Below, piece after piece: positions 37,666 through 50,400 of a DNA stretch of 64,000 nucleotides; positions within the stretch are counted from its first letter, which is position 1; each line of letters begins with the position of its first letter. Source of the DNA: Burhinus oedicnemus (taxonomy: Eukaryota > Chordata > Aves > Charadriiformes > Burhinidae). The stretch lies in the NCBI GenBank assembly GCA_008921705.1, contig VFFE01006074.1, forward strand, positions 412,571 through 476,570, given 5' to 3'. The position numbers and the translations under genes were made by a program. The notes beneath the pieces are model-generated. The model ran no database searches, had not been told where the DNA came from, and saw only the letters and a list, made by a program, of their open reading frames with translations.

Positions 37666-40600
37666 CTCATCAAGAATGAACTCTTTTTTTTTTTTTCTTT
37701 TTTTTCCCCTCAGTGATGTTATTTAGTACAAATGAGAATTAACTCAGAGAACTCAACGATATATATTAACTAACGAGGATAATAACATGAGAGGATAACA
37801 GAGACTAGTTGTGGCCACAAACATGAGAAGTCCCTTTACAGCCATGAACTGATAGCACAATCTGTCATTCCTCCAAGAGCTTGGGCACACAAGATAACAC
37901 CCATTTGCTTAGCCAGTGACAACACTTAAAAACTCAGGGCTAGTGTATCTCTAATCCATGAACAGGAGCAGCGGTACATAAGGATCATGACCTAGTTCAC
38001 ATTGCTCTTGAGCAGCCAGTTAAAGAAGCAAAGGCCACACAGTCAGCCCTTCACTGAGCTGCTCTTCTTTAATGCACTTTTCACCAGGAAATCCCTCTCT
38101 CTGTGCTTCCTGTGCTCTCTTGGCCCTAGGTGTGTTACAAAGCAGAATGGAAAATTCATATGATGAGGAGACGATATACGGGCTTTTCTGCTTCCAGCAG
38201 TCCACCCAAAATTACAACTCAGGGACAGGAAAGGGATGATATCAGGAAAATGAAAGACTGATACTTCTAAAGGTATGGAAAAAAAAGAAAAAGTTGTTAT
38301 TTTATCTGATCCAAATGCATGGTGCAGGCTCAAAAGCCAGAAAGCAAAAACAAAGGAAAAAAATGCATTTCTAGCTCATAAGTATATTTTTTTTTCTTTT
38401 CTTCCCTCCCTTTCTCTTAATCCTGTCAGGAAATTAGGACAAGCTGGAGCCATTCTCTCCTCTCCTGCTTCTACAGCACTTTTATCTGTCTGATATAATC
38501 TATGTCAGAGCTGCTCAACCTATGATGTTGCTTCCTGAGGGGCATAGTCACCGCTATTTCTTCAAGTGCAAAAGAGGGGGCTTTCTCCTCATCTTACCAT
38601 TTGATGTGCAAATGTGTCCCCCCCACACAGAGGCACACACATACCTGCTTCCTTCAGCAGGTTCTGCCTCCTCCTTGCACATCTCTAATGTGGGAGAGCT
38701 AACGCAACCTCTCTGACACACGCCTCGGTTCTTCCCCTGCCGCAGCCCCAGCAGCACCGGCGTGGAAATCGCGCAGGCAGGAGGGAACGAGGATTATTTT
38801 GGGTGTGAATTCAGTGTGGAGGAAATGTGGTCAAGGTGATTCAGGGAGGCATAAGTCATGACAGAGTGTCTGCCTCTCTGCCTGTCTGTGTGACTGATCC
38901 TGAAGAGACCTGCGGACGTTAGGAAGGTTGTTCAGCAGTTCCCACTGAAACAGTGGAAATCTGCTTGCGACTTTGCCAAGTTTTCATCGTTGGTTTTCAT
39001 CGTTGGTGGTGTAATTGCCAATGGATGTCTTGCCTCAGGCTTATTACCTATATACCTGTGTATATGTATGTAAATGCTTATTTACGCACATATATGTGCA
39101 TGGGTTGGCCAAAACATCTTACTTGCAAGACAGGGACTCGGTGGACTAACTGCTTAGACTCACAGCATTGATTTACAACGTGTCATTTCTTCTAAGTTAC
39201 ATGACTTAGACTCAGCTATTCTAAGAGTTTCCCTTAAAATGATTAAAGGCACTACTGGCAATAACTGTTGACAGAAAGTTGCTGATATATAACACCCTAT
39301 CATTGAAAACTTTAGTGCCAAAGACAAAATGGCAATTATTCTCTTGAAAGGCCTCACTTTCTGTGCTACCCATTGGGCATTTGATGTGTAGAAGCAGAGA
39401 TGACTTGTATCAACCAACAACTGTGTCATTTGTTATACCTGTGAATATCCACTCAAATTTCCCACATTATTTTAAGAGAGAACCCGGACTTTATCAATGC
39501 TCTCTCAAGATTTCTTAGATTTTATCACCTAAAATCTCCACAGAGTCATTTGTCCCTGAGCTCAGGTCTCTCACCGCTCCAAGGATGACTGTGCTTTTCA
39601 CATGCCATCCCCATCACTCAGTGGTATGTTTCACCTCCCTCCCATGCACTCCTCATGCATAGATGAACTGCACGTGTGCTGTCTTCATGGAGAGCACAGA
39701 CTCAGTAAGTCATTCCTGGAAGACCACCACTCAGATGCAGCTGTTACAGGGGAAAAAACATGAAGCAAGTAGAGGGTTTGGATGGCATGCAGTAAATAAT
39801 GACCAATAAAGTAAAAAAGGACAAGGATAAACCCAGTATTGAGCTGTTCTCTGTATACAAGCACGCTGCACCAGAAGGCAAGGATCATACTATAAAAGAC
39901 CATGCTGTAAGGCAAGTCCATAAAAGGAGGCCTGAAGCTGGCTGTCCACTCCTTAAGTGTCAAGTGGTGAACCTTAAAGACCCTTCACTATATCTGGTAT
40001 GCTCATATAGAACGAGGAGTGTCGTCTGTCTAAACGCAAAGCCTAAAAGACAGGTCCCCCTGGCTCTAGTTCCTGCTTGCCTCAAGTAGTAAAATCTTAG
40101 ATCTTCTAGGCTTACTGGAAATAAAAAATGTAGTCCTAGTGGATGAATTAAGCAGTTATTAAACAGCTTGGGTAACTCTTTCAGAGCACTGATTTATATT
40201 TATAAAATCCAGACTCACTACTGGAATCCTGCATTGGATTATTTCCCTTGGCCTAAAACCTCCCTCGGTGGTGCATGTTTTGAGCCCTCTGCATTTCTAG
40301 TGGTGAGATAGGAACCTTGCAACCCACCATCCGCAGGCATTTAGAAAAGGTGTAACAGTCAAGCAGGGCACAGAGAAGGTGCACTCTTGACTTACTTGCC
40401 TCCCCTCCCAAAGCCTCAAATGAAAGCATCATCTACATTAGGATTTAAGGCTTGGATCTTACCTTGCTTGGGCTTGGAGATTTTGTTCAGATCTGAGGAG
40501 CTGCAGAGTGGAGAGAGGGAAATGCTGCCCACCAAAGCCAGCATGCAGGAGAGGGGACTCATTCAACAGCAGCAGCGGATTGCACAGGACAGAGAGCAGA

Positions 40601-42249
40601 CCAGAGCAGCTACTTCGATCAAATCATCTTCAGGCTAGTCCAGATTTTAACAGATTTCTTGAAAATAGGCATCTGAAATCCATTAGGATGGAAAAACTGT
40701 ATTTCTGATTCACTTAAATCTATTTTTGTAAGATTTCTGCACACTACAATTGCCAGTGCCCTAAACTGACAGGCCAAAACTCGGATTACTGTGTCTAAAC
40801 AGACATGGGCTTCTCAAAGGCTCAGCTAGCATAAATAAATTACTCTGAGTATCCCATCACCTCCAGGGAGAAAGCAAGGACACAGCACAAACCGTCTCAG
40901 AAGCCAGGTTGTGTTTGTGGCGTAGATAACCCTGCCATCGCTGGTTGCAATCACTTAGCTCAGATTAGCTGCTTCGAGTGCTACATCTCCTTTCCAGGAC
41001 CCGGTGCAGAAGAGGAGCATGTGTTCATGACTTTCTCATGATCTACAAACAATGGATTGCCCTGTGACAAGCTATCCCTGATGTTTGTTCCAGGCTACAG
41101 ATTTTTGTGACTGACTTTATGCTACCATCTTCACTTCACCAGAAAGTATCAGTGGCTGGAAATCACAAATACTTGTTTTACAAACCTCACTGCCTGCAGA
41201 CCAGACCAGAGATACCGACCATTGCTTAAACAATGCACAAAGGATTTAAGTTCCTTGCTAAGCAAGTCATACCTTTTCCATATGTGTGTTACGTGTTTCA
41301 TATAATTTATTGCACACATGGTAAAAATATATCTGACAATATATAAAATGCAATTTTTAAAAGAAGAAAAAAAAAAAGAATTGGCCCATTGTTCTGCTGC
41401 TTAAAATATGGGACACCACACGATATATGTTAAAATTATAAGAATATGTTGAAAATATTTTATGTCATTCCATGTAATATATTTGAAATATCATGACAAC
41501 TGCTATAGGCTGTAATATGTTCCATATTGTCTGATATATTCTAAATGTCTGTGTAATACATTTCATGAAATACATAGCAAATGAAAGAATGAACAAAAAT
41601 TTTCCCTTTGCTTAAGCTGAGTGCGTATAATAAATAAATATACTTGTACATTCATGAAAGAAACAAAGAAAAAAAATTGTTTATTCCTAACACCTTTTAT
41701 GTTCTTATTCATTGACAGATGGGTAAACAAGCTTTTATTTACAGCAAACAAGAATTTCACAGAAACCATGAATTTACCCCCGTACACAAATTCTTCAATT
41801 ATGGGTTTGAAATGATCAAATGCAGGGTATACATAATACCTGGTGATTTACATAACCCAACGAAAACAGAAAATAGAATGAAACTAGACAATCAGTCACA
41901 CTTGCAGAAGCCACTTTACAAATATTTCACTGAAGCCATAAAACTGTTTGAGGAAAATCATCCTTCACACAGATGCCACAAAAGGGCATCTCCCACCCAA
42001 AAGCCCAATGTATTGTTACCAATTGCCTGACATATTGTTGTGCTGAAGGACTTAGAATATTATGTTCCATTCCAATGCAAAAATAGAAAACCATAGGATT
42101 GAGAGACGGAAAAGATTTATTAGCTTCCCTTTCTTCTCTTTCCTAACAGCCCAATCAGGATGATTTCCCACTGTATAAGACACTGAAAAAATTCCCTGTG
42201 TTCTTATGCTTGCGGTGCTACACAATATGAGAGGAGGGAAGAGGACCAA
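37666..42249. other. non-coding stretch with T-rich and AT-rich patches
   Basis: No gene is recognised. It includes a T-rich tract at 37,683-37,706 ending in CCCCTCAG, a long pyrimidine tract ending in CTGTCAG at about 38,388-38,430, a 13-bp tandem duplication at 38,981-39,006 and an ATAT-rich segment at 41,270-41,570. The hydrophobic frame 39,685-39,963 (minus) has no splice framing that I trust. Confidence 0.45.
38981..39006. repeat. 13-bp perfect tandem duplication
   Basis: TTTTCATCGTTGG occurs twice without a gap (38,981-38,993 and 38,994-39,006). It looks like a simple replication-slippage duplication. Confidence 0.93.
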
Positions 42250-42470
42250 CTCCAGACATGGAGAAGGCAGTGTCAGAAGAAGACAGCAACGTGTTCTCTG
42301 TGTCCACTGGTGACAGGAGGAGAGTCAGGAGCTTACATTGCCACAAAGCAGGTATAAGCTAGACATTAGGAAAACTTAAAAGGGGAAGGATATCAAGCCT
42401 CACAGGCAGACTACCCGGGGGTTTGGGGCACCCCTTTTGTTGGAGGTTTCCCATGCCAGGTAGAAAAAAA
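42250..42470 (+). mobile_element. ancient CR1 LINE 3' fragment
   Basis: The words GTGTCCACTGGTGACAGGAG (42,300), GGAGCTTACATTGCCACAAA (about 42,328), then CTAGACATTAGGAAAACTT (about 42,359) match, in order, the late ORF segment of CR1 (the part ending in L-D-I-R-K-N-F). GGAGGTTTCCCATGCCAGG (42,442) then fits the following 'L-E-V-F' region. It is heavily decayed, and the 3' end beyond about 42,470 cannot be followed. Confidence 0.6.
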
Positions 42471-43179
42471 AATGATCAGAAGAAGTGATACAGGGGAGTG
42501 GGCTGTGATATCACTGAAGCCTCTTCTCCCTCTGGCCCATTCAGTGATTAGGTGATTATCAAAGTGCAATAACTGCTACGTCAGGAGAATACCTTAGGCA
42601 GTTTAATATGCAGAAAGCCATTTTCATAGCCATGGTTTTAGGGTAGGCATGTTATTAACTCTGCTGCAGCCAGACAAGATGCAGAAAAGCTGCTGGACAT
42701 GAAAGGAAATAACCACTCCAAACAGGAGGAAAGAGAATTTTAAGGCTTACACATTTGGGCAAAATTCAGTTCATCTTGGCCCACTCCACCCATTTGCTCA
42801 CTGCTTGCTTGCTTATTTGATCTCGTTCAGTGTTGGAACTGGGTTCAGAGTCCCAGCCTCTACCTAGCTTAACTATCAGCACAGAGGTTTTTCTTTACAA
42901 TGCTAACATGCAGCAGCAGGCAACGGGGCTCTGGACCTGACTGGCTGTCACACAACACAGTCACAACACAGTTGTCCATTCGATCATTCCTCTAGTCCAG
43001 CTTTCTCCCAGCCCCCAGACTTCCTGGGTGTTTTTCGGGAATGTCTGTTAGGTTAAAAATCTGCTACTCATGTCTACAGATCAGTAGCTAAACCCACATG
43101 TATGCTCCTGAGCAAATCTGCCTTTGTTGATGCTGGAAATGGACTTTTGTGGGACTACTGGCACCTGCACCTCTGCAAC
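42471..43179. other. non-coding stretch, nothing recognised
   Basis: No open frame or motif is worth reporting. A short CACAACACAGT direct duplication lies at 42,951-42,972. Confidence 0.5.
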
Positions 43180-43290
43180 CAGAGTTTGACAATGTTTTTG
43201 TGCCTCAGTTTCCCTACACATGCCAGAAAATGAGAATGCCTATGATTCAAGTGGTGAGGTGTAATTGTAGGATCATTTGATATTTCATGG
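43180..43290 (+). repeat. MIR-type SINE 3' fossil
   Basis: TTGTGCCTCAGTTTCCCTAC (43,198) is nearly the MIR consensus word. AAATGAGAATGCC and GTGGTGAGGTGTAATT follow at the expected spacing for the 3' half of an amniote MIR-like SINE. The 5' half is not visible. Confidence 0.6.
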
Positions 43291-44190
43291 TCCAAGACAG
43301 AACCACCACCATTTAGCCACTTCATGCAAAATGCTCTAAATGTCTGAAAAAGACTAATACCCCAATTCTTTTTGCGATGCAGTCAAAATCCAATGCTGAA
43401 TTTTGTCCAGATTTAACACACGTTTATGTGCTTATAACTCATGAAAAGTAACAGGGCTTATGCACATGATTAAGTGCTTTGCAAGACAGAGATGGGTTTA
43501 CATACATGTGGTGATACTTTGGTGATAGCCCTTCCCTGTATGTGTTATGACAGAATAGTCAGGGTTAAGCAACTTTGAACCAATTCACATTTTAGGGGCT
43601 GGGATATACTTATCTGCCCAGTGAGTCATGATTTCCTTGCTGTTAGCTATTAATAACCCTTGGAGGAACTTTTCAAGCTGATAACCATTTCCTATCATTT
43701 TTGGCATTTTGAACATGTTTTTATTTTATTTTCCCATTTCTCCCAGTCCCCCAAAGGCAGCCAGATTCCCAGAACCCTTGTGGAGTAAAGAGATCGCTTC
43801 CTGCCCTTCCCGTCCTCCTGCTTCCTCCACCCTTTCCAGGCCAATAAAAGGACTTTAAATTATTGAGATCATCTTTTTCTTTTTTGGTTCTGTTCTGTTT
43901 TGTTATTTTGAATGTGGTCAGTTACTTAGTACTTTCTCATTTTCTGGCCCAGACCTTCATCTTCTCAGTAGAGTGGATGTAACATGAACCAATGAACTTT
44001 AAACGTGTGGGGCCAGCAATAGCCCTTAAAACAATGTATATTTAATGAAGCAATATATATTTAATTATATTTAACCACGCCCTCCCCAAGGGTTAGAGTT
44101 CAAACACTGGCTGATAAGAAAGTTGCTCCTCCAGCTTACTCAAGTGTTAATTTTGTTAGGTTTTGTGACACACTTGCCTCTTTATATCAG

Positions 44191-44305
44191 AAACGGAGTG
44201 TGTGCAGCAACTGGAAGGACCAGTCCATGAACAGGGTAGAATGGAGAGTGATTTCACTTTGCAATTCCACGTCTATGCTAAGCATGGAAGACAGGGACGG
44301 GGGTA
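44191..44305 (+). CDS. weak exon candidate, unknown protein
   Basis: An acceptor-like CTCTTTATATCAG ends at 44,190. From there a frame stays open for about 37 codons through V-Q-Q-L-E-G-P-V-H-E-Q and D-F-T-L-Q-F-H-V-Y-A-K-H-G to a GGGGTAATCC donor-like word at 44,301-44,310. The composition is soluble and protein-like, but the donor is poor and I find no partner exon. I do not recognise the peptide. Chance is the leading alternative. Confidence 0.15.
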
Positions 44306-45474
44306 ATCCTCAATACACTTTGTTCCTGCTCAGGATAAGCTTGCTTCCTGGAGCTAACAGTCTTTTATACAAAGGGGAATTTCAGCTTGTGGACATGTTC
44401 AGAGTAAGGAAAAATCTCCACTATTTCACTCATCCTTTGAGAAAACCAGTGATGTCTCGTTTGTCTAGAGCAAAAGTGGGAAACACGTTAGCACAGATGC
44501 CTCCTGAAAGATGCAAATAGGGGAGAAGAAGATCTAGAGGGATTACCAGGATTGTGCTTTAAACACATTCCACCTCACAGATGTACGAGAGAGAGAATGG
44601 GGAAAAAGACAGGGAAAGCCCAAGATGAAATAACTTCCAGATGCAGCCCTTGCCCTGATGCAGCCAGATCCCTGCTGCCTCTCCAAAAGAACATCTCAGC
44701 CTCTCAGAGCTCATTAGGATCTAAAAGAGGGTCTTAGACAATAACTGTGTGCCTTAAATCTTGTCCATCTTACAGGCATCTTGTCTCAAGCAATCAAAGG
44801 CAGCCTATGCTGGCACAGTCTAGTAATTAGCCGGCTGTGCTTCCAGCTGGTTTGCAGGCACATGGCAGGTTAAACAATAAATAAATCAGATTAGGCTGAA
44901 ATCTGTTAAGCAAGAGTGGTCCTGGCATTCAAAGCCATTTCTTCAAAGCATTGCAGATCAGTGCTCAGGTTTTATTTTCCAAAGCCTGTTATCATGGGTA
45001 TGGCTACATGGTACTTTGCAGACAGACACAAGATCATCTTGGCTGAGCTTTGAGTGGAAGCCATGGATTGGCTTTAGACCAGAAGCAATATAACCTCCTG
45101 AGAAGGCAGGTATATGAGCTCTGGTTGGCTTGTGGCTGATCCAAGGCGTGAATAGAGCAATCTGCTATCTTCTGTGGAAGGAATTTTCCTTGCATGACCT
45201 GGGGAAATACTTGTGCTCACTTGCAAACCTCACAGTCTCCATCCAAATGAACGTTACCAGTTCTAACTGCTCTGTGGACTTTCCTGTCTGCTGCAGAAGT
45301 GTTTCATCAGGAGCTCAAGGTCTGTGCATGAAAAAATACAGATTATTTCTTTGTTAAAGTCAAAGAGTCATTGCAATTTATGTGTAATGAGGAGAGGGAA
45401 GGTAAGATAAAACAGGCTTTTTTTTTTTTTAATAAATAAAATAAATGTTGCTTATTTCCATGGGATCCCAGGAT

Positions 45475-45735
45475 TTAGGAGCAAGTGGACAGGAAGCTTT
45501 GTCTGCATTCCAATGGAGCTGATTGTGCTCTCAGTTCTCTGACATGGCCCTGCCCTTCCTGGAGTAAATGCTTGACCCTGGAGAAGAACCCCAAACCACC
45601 TTCACCCTCCCTCTCCAACAGTTCCTCCAGAAGTCTCTGCCCATGGTCCCTTATGTCCGCATCTTCCACCAAGGTGAGGAAGGAGTCTGAGACGTCCCAG
45701 GTGGGCACATCAGTAAGCAGCAAAGGACAGGGCAA
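45475..45735 (-). CDS. open frame followed by A-run, possible exon or retrocopy end
   Basis: The minus-strand frame of 86 codons ends in TAA and has a Leu/Glu-rich, amphipathic middle (D-H-G-Q-R-L-L-E-E-L-L-E-R-E-G, then F-S-R-V-K-H-L-L-Q-E-G). Its antisense frame has the S/P-rich look of a coding shadow. About 45 nt after the stop the minus strand reads ATTTATTTTATTTATT and then a run of A (plus-strand T13 at 45,418-45,430), reminiscent of a retroposed 3' end. There is no AATAAA in the usual place, no family match that I know and a stop shortly upstream. It could equally be chance. Confidence 0.18.
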   Translation of the reverse strand: MPCPLLLTDVPTWDVSDSFLTLVEDADIRDHGQRLLEELLEREGEGGLGFFSRVKHLLQEGQGHVRELRAQSAPLECRQSFLSTCS

Positions 45736-47084
45736 ACTCTACCAGGTCACTAGAGCTTCTGGAGAAAAACACTGTGTATAAAGAAGCTCTTGGGGAAATC
45801 CAGGGGTTACATTAAGTGGAAAGGGAGCACTTTCTTTCTGAAAACACTTAGGAAAGTCTAAGTCATAGCAAATGCCTTTTTGCTCTGCTTCCACATAGTT
45901 TTCACTGTGGTAACATGTACCGGTCCCAGACCTTGACTTCTTGTGCTCAGTGCTATATCAACATAGCTGAGAAAGCTGGTCCCTGGCCACAGAGCATACA
46001 ATGCCAAAACACCACAGAACAAGGGACAAGCAACACTGAATTGAAAGGGATCACAGGCAACCCACCTGATATCTCAGTCCTGCTTCCATTCTAAGCCTGA
46101 TTGGAGAAGCAAGTAAAAAATTTTGGAAAGGGAAACTGATGATGAAGGTTGCCTGTCTCTTTTCTGACAGAATCCATGAAGGATTGTTTCTGTAGCAGTC
46201 AAGGTGCTATTGGTCTTAGCCCACATCTCTCATTTTTCTCATGTTTCCTCATGTTTTTTCCATGCAGGCTTTAACAAAACTCTCATCAAAAATGACTAAT
46301 TCTCAGCAAGGCTAAATGACAGTGTTATAAAGCAAAAATTTTTCAATGCTCAGGCTGCAGGCAGCTTCCAAGCCATTCAGTTTCTTTCCCCATACCTCCT
46401 GGCTGCCTCTTTGCTTTGAGGGAAGAAATCAAGAATCTGCCCAAATCAAAACATGCAGTGCACTTTCCCCAGAGAAAATACATACATCACAGTTAGCGGG
46501 TTGCTTATAGAAGCACTTTTCAACCTTTGCAGGCTGTGTTTTGCCTCCTGGAGTGGAGGGATCTTCTTTCCCTGTTCATAGTACCTCACTGGCCAGGCAC
46601 ATTGCTTTAGTTAAGAGTTGTTCTACCCAGTGGGATAAATATCCCCCTTAAAATTATTTTCAGATGGAAATAATGGGTTGTCTCTCACTCTCCCTTCTCC
46701 CTCCCTCCCCTCCACCCCTGAGGAATATTAACCATAGGCTGCATCTAGAGATGGTGAAAATTTGTCATGTTTTTATCTTGTTGGAAATCTGTCAGAAATC
46801 CCAACTCCAAGACTTATTTTTTTTCCCATAAAAAAGCTCCAGATTTCTTTTTTTTCCCCTTCAAAAAACAAACAAACAAAATAGTTTCCTTGGAGGAGGG
46901 AAGGTCAGAGCTCAGCTGCTTTGAGAGCTCATCCTCCGTCTGTGCCAGGGTGGCTGTGGTCTTCCCCTTTATTCCCCAACAAGTGCGGGAAAGGTTTGCT
47001 GTCAGCAGGGACGTGCTCAAAGGCACAAGGCCATCCTGACGTCGTTGGTACTTGGCAGCTGGGGAGCTGGTGCCTTACTTGGTC

Positions 47085-47400
47085 TTGCCGCTCTGATAAC
47101 TAGTGACAGTTTGGGATCCTGCCCTTCCTCCCTATCATCAGCCGATTCTGCGCTTATCTGGCTGCGTTCAGGACAGCTCCTTAAACTGTCTTTATCGATG
47201 ACAGATCTAGCAGGGGTTGATGGAGATATTTTATGGGTTTGGCAGTGAGAGCTGGGGTGGTGCTAAATCTCCTCTCACTCGGCTGACCCCAAAAAATAAA
47301 ACTGGTGAAGCACGCATTCACAAATCCCTTAATTAGCCAATGCTGACATATCACATTGCGAGTGTCAAGAGAAAGATGTTAAATAAGGTTGTTTTTCGTC
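47085..47400. promoter_or_regulatory. possible regulatory block with GATA- and homeodomain-type words
   Basis: It contains CTGATAAC (47,093), CTTATCTG (47,153), TTTATCGATG (47,191) and a CTTAATTAGCCAATGCTGAC block starting at about 47,328 with TAATTA and CCAAT words. Simple sequence is scarce. It resembles a conserved non-coding element, but conservation cannot be tested here. Confidence 0.22.
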
Positions 47401-50400
47401 CACTGAAGCAAAAGAGACAATGCTCAAATTTTCAATTTACCCTGGCTCTTAGACATTAAGTTAAATTCCCAGAGATACATGAAAACATGCATCTAGCCAT
47501 ATAACCTTCTCTGTTTATCTTTATAGATTGTTTAAAATCTGTGACATAATCCTATATTGCTCTGATTTCCTTCTGTTTCCCCAAGTCCTTGAAGCAAATG
47601 GACTAACTCTGTATTGCATTTGGCTAGAGGCTGTACTTGCAAGAAGCCAGATTTGCTGTCCAAACAATTGGGCCAAAGATTAAGGACAGATAACTTAGTA
47701 ATGTCATATCAGATCTGTTCTCTCTCATTTCCCACTTCATCCTCTTCATTGATCTCCCAACCCAAGATGAAAATCAGCCTCTAATCATAACTTCTTGTAG
47801 GCAAGAATGGGATACATTCCCTTCCTCAAACCAGGACACCACCAGACCACTTTTGTGCATCAGCCAGCAGGATTGGTATACGATGTATCTCCCCTGCCTA
47901 TTCTGGCTCTCTTCTCTGCCGTTTCTCCAACTGTTTGTCTCTGCCAACTTTTAGGGGTACTCAAGAAGGGAGGTGGGAAACTCTTCAGTAGAAGGAGTAC
48001 TTCACTATGGCATCATTATTGTGTCATACGAAGAAACAGCATGATACCCCATGGATATCCCCAGAATTATTGCCAAGAGTTAGAGCCCACTAGGTCCTCT
48101 TTCCCCACTAAGCTTTGTGTCAGCTTTTGCTTTGACCATGGTCCTACATTCACAACAGAGAGAGTTCCCATTAAGCCTGACTGAAATGGGAACGAGGAGG
48201 CAGTTTTCAATTTACTGCCTTACTCAGAGAGCTTTAGGACAAAACTCCAAGCTCTGTTGGGAAGGTGACTCCAATGGTTTGTGCTTTGGGTTTTTTCTCT
48301 CTCGGCATGAAGCAAAACCCCACATCTCAGCACAGCATGTGCAGCAAGAAATTTTAAGGAGTTTCATGTCAGAATCCAACAACCAGAGACAATTAAAATC
48401 CCTAGTCATTGTCGACAGCCATGGCCAGAGTGCATTTCTAGGATGCAGAAGCAGTGGCTGGCTCTGCATGAGCTTTGTGTTTCTTCGGCAACTTGGAACA
48501 TTGCTACAGCTGCTAGAAATAAATGAATCCCTCCTTTCTTTTCCATTTTTTCTTCTTCTTCTTTTAAAGAGAAAATAATATTTGGAGATTTTGCCAACGA
48601 CAAAACACTTCTTTTCAGGGGCTTTTTGCAGTTTCCCAGCCTGCAATTGAATAGCACACCATTGTTTAGAGCTGGTTAGTGACAATAATAAATAAATAAT
48701 CATCACCACAACAAGCATGTATCTCACCATCTATGCTGCTCCAGTGACCCATCACTGAGAACAAAACCTTCGTTGTTCTGTGTCATCTGACTGATCCTCT
48801 CCTTTCGCCTCCATCTTTCTTGAATGCATGTGTAACATGGCTCTGTTTGAAACCCCGTCAGTCTAAGCAAGATTAATGTTTGCATGGGGGTGCAAAGCTG
48901 GCTCAGAACAATATCAGCTTTGAGAGTCCTGCTTGTCCCCGCTCTAGAGATGGGTGCAGGAGCCACTCGGTACATTATTCCTTTCTTTATTTATTTATTT
49001 TTATTTGAATGTCTCGGTTCTTCTGAAGCAAGCGTTGGCTGCAGGCCCACAGCCAGATGGAACTGAACTGCTTTCTAAGAAAAACATGAACAAGGGAATT
49101 GCATTTTGATGTTGTAATTTCTTCATAGGGGTATTTATTTCCAGTGCTTTTTTTTCCCCTCTCGCTCCTCCCCCACCTCTGGAATTTGGTGTACAAAAGT
49201 CGAAGAAGCTATCGAACTTCTGCTATTGTTGCTGGTTTGGTTTGCATCTGTTTTTAATACTGAAAGATTTGGGGCAGACAGCTCCAGAAAGGGAAATCCA
49301 CAGATTGGGCAGTGAAAGCAGTGGCAGATTGCATCATGGTGTTTTGGGCCAGTGAGGAAGAGGAGAAATATGTCTTTTGAGTGGCTGTGTTCTCACAGCT
49401 TCACAGTCCTTTTGCTTCTGGTGAGTCTGCAGACGAGCTCTGCGTGCGCTGTGAGGGACTGGTCGGGCTCCATTAACTCGTTTTATCCATCTAAACTAAT
49501 AAAGAGCCACCAAGTGGTAACTTTATGTCATTACGATGTGGGCTAAATTAGAAGTGGATGTTGAAGGCTCTGAATGGAGTTTTTACATCCTAAAGAACCA
49601 ATTCCAATTTAGAACAGGAAACAGCTCCATTCAAACCAAGAGTACTAGCTTGAGTTACATGTTCTAAAGATTTCACCCAATGTATCTGTCCTTCTTGGTC
49701 AGTAAACATATTTCAAAAGCCCAAGCAAACCAGCTGCATTTTCTGAGTCAACTGTTCCTCTTTCTGGTTGAAAAATCTCAGAACGATCCCAAATGCCTGC
49801 TGCTCAGTTCCCTCAGCATAAAAGCTTGCGAGGAGGGATGCAGTTGTTTCAGTATTTTGCCCTTCCAGAGCATGAATGCAGAAGTATTTTGTTCATAATC
49901 AGCTTGAAGACATGCCTTCATTCCAACAACTACAGAAAAAAACCATGAAGATCAAATGCCTCTGGTTTTGCCACTTTTTTGCAACAAACAATGATTATGA
50001 AATATGCCTTTCCATTCTTTGGTACTGCTTGAAAAGGGACTATAGGTAAAATAAAACACTGTGCCTTTAAGGTGTACTTTACCAAAACTCACTGCATGAG
50101 CAGGCATTTCAATGTGTGTCCTGACTTTGTAGGACCAATAAATCCTGAGCGTTAAAAAATCGTTTTCTCACTCATTTTTGCATCTCTCTGGATAGTGGGG
50201 AGAAAAGATTAAACAAGCATTGTGGGTTATCTGATTTCCATCATGCTCAACAGAGCATGAGGAGGAGCAGCTTTGCCCCTAAAAGCAACACACTGTATTT
50301 ATGACCACTACAAAGTGCTTTCTGACTGTCTTGGGGAGGAGGAGCAGAGACATCACGGAGCAGTGAATTTCTTTGCAAAAAGATTAAACAAACTTAGCTT

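Noticed and set aside
39685..39963. Hydrophobic 92-codon minus-strand frame
   Set aside because: Hydrophobicity follows from a purine-rich plus strand (AAG/AAA-type words). No acceptor/donor pair or family match was found.
48117..48730. Overlapping 153- and 168-codon frames on opposite strands
   Set aside because: Both lack motifs. The minus frame gains length from a GAA/TTC-rich patch. No splice framing.
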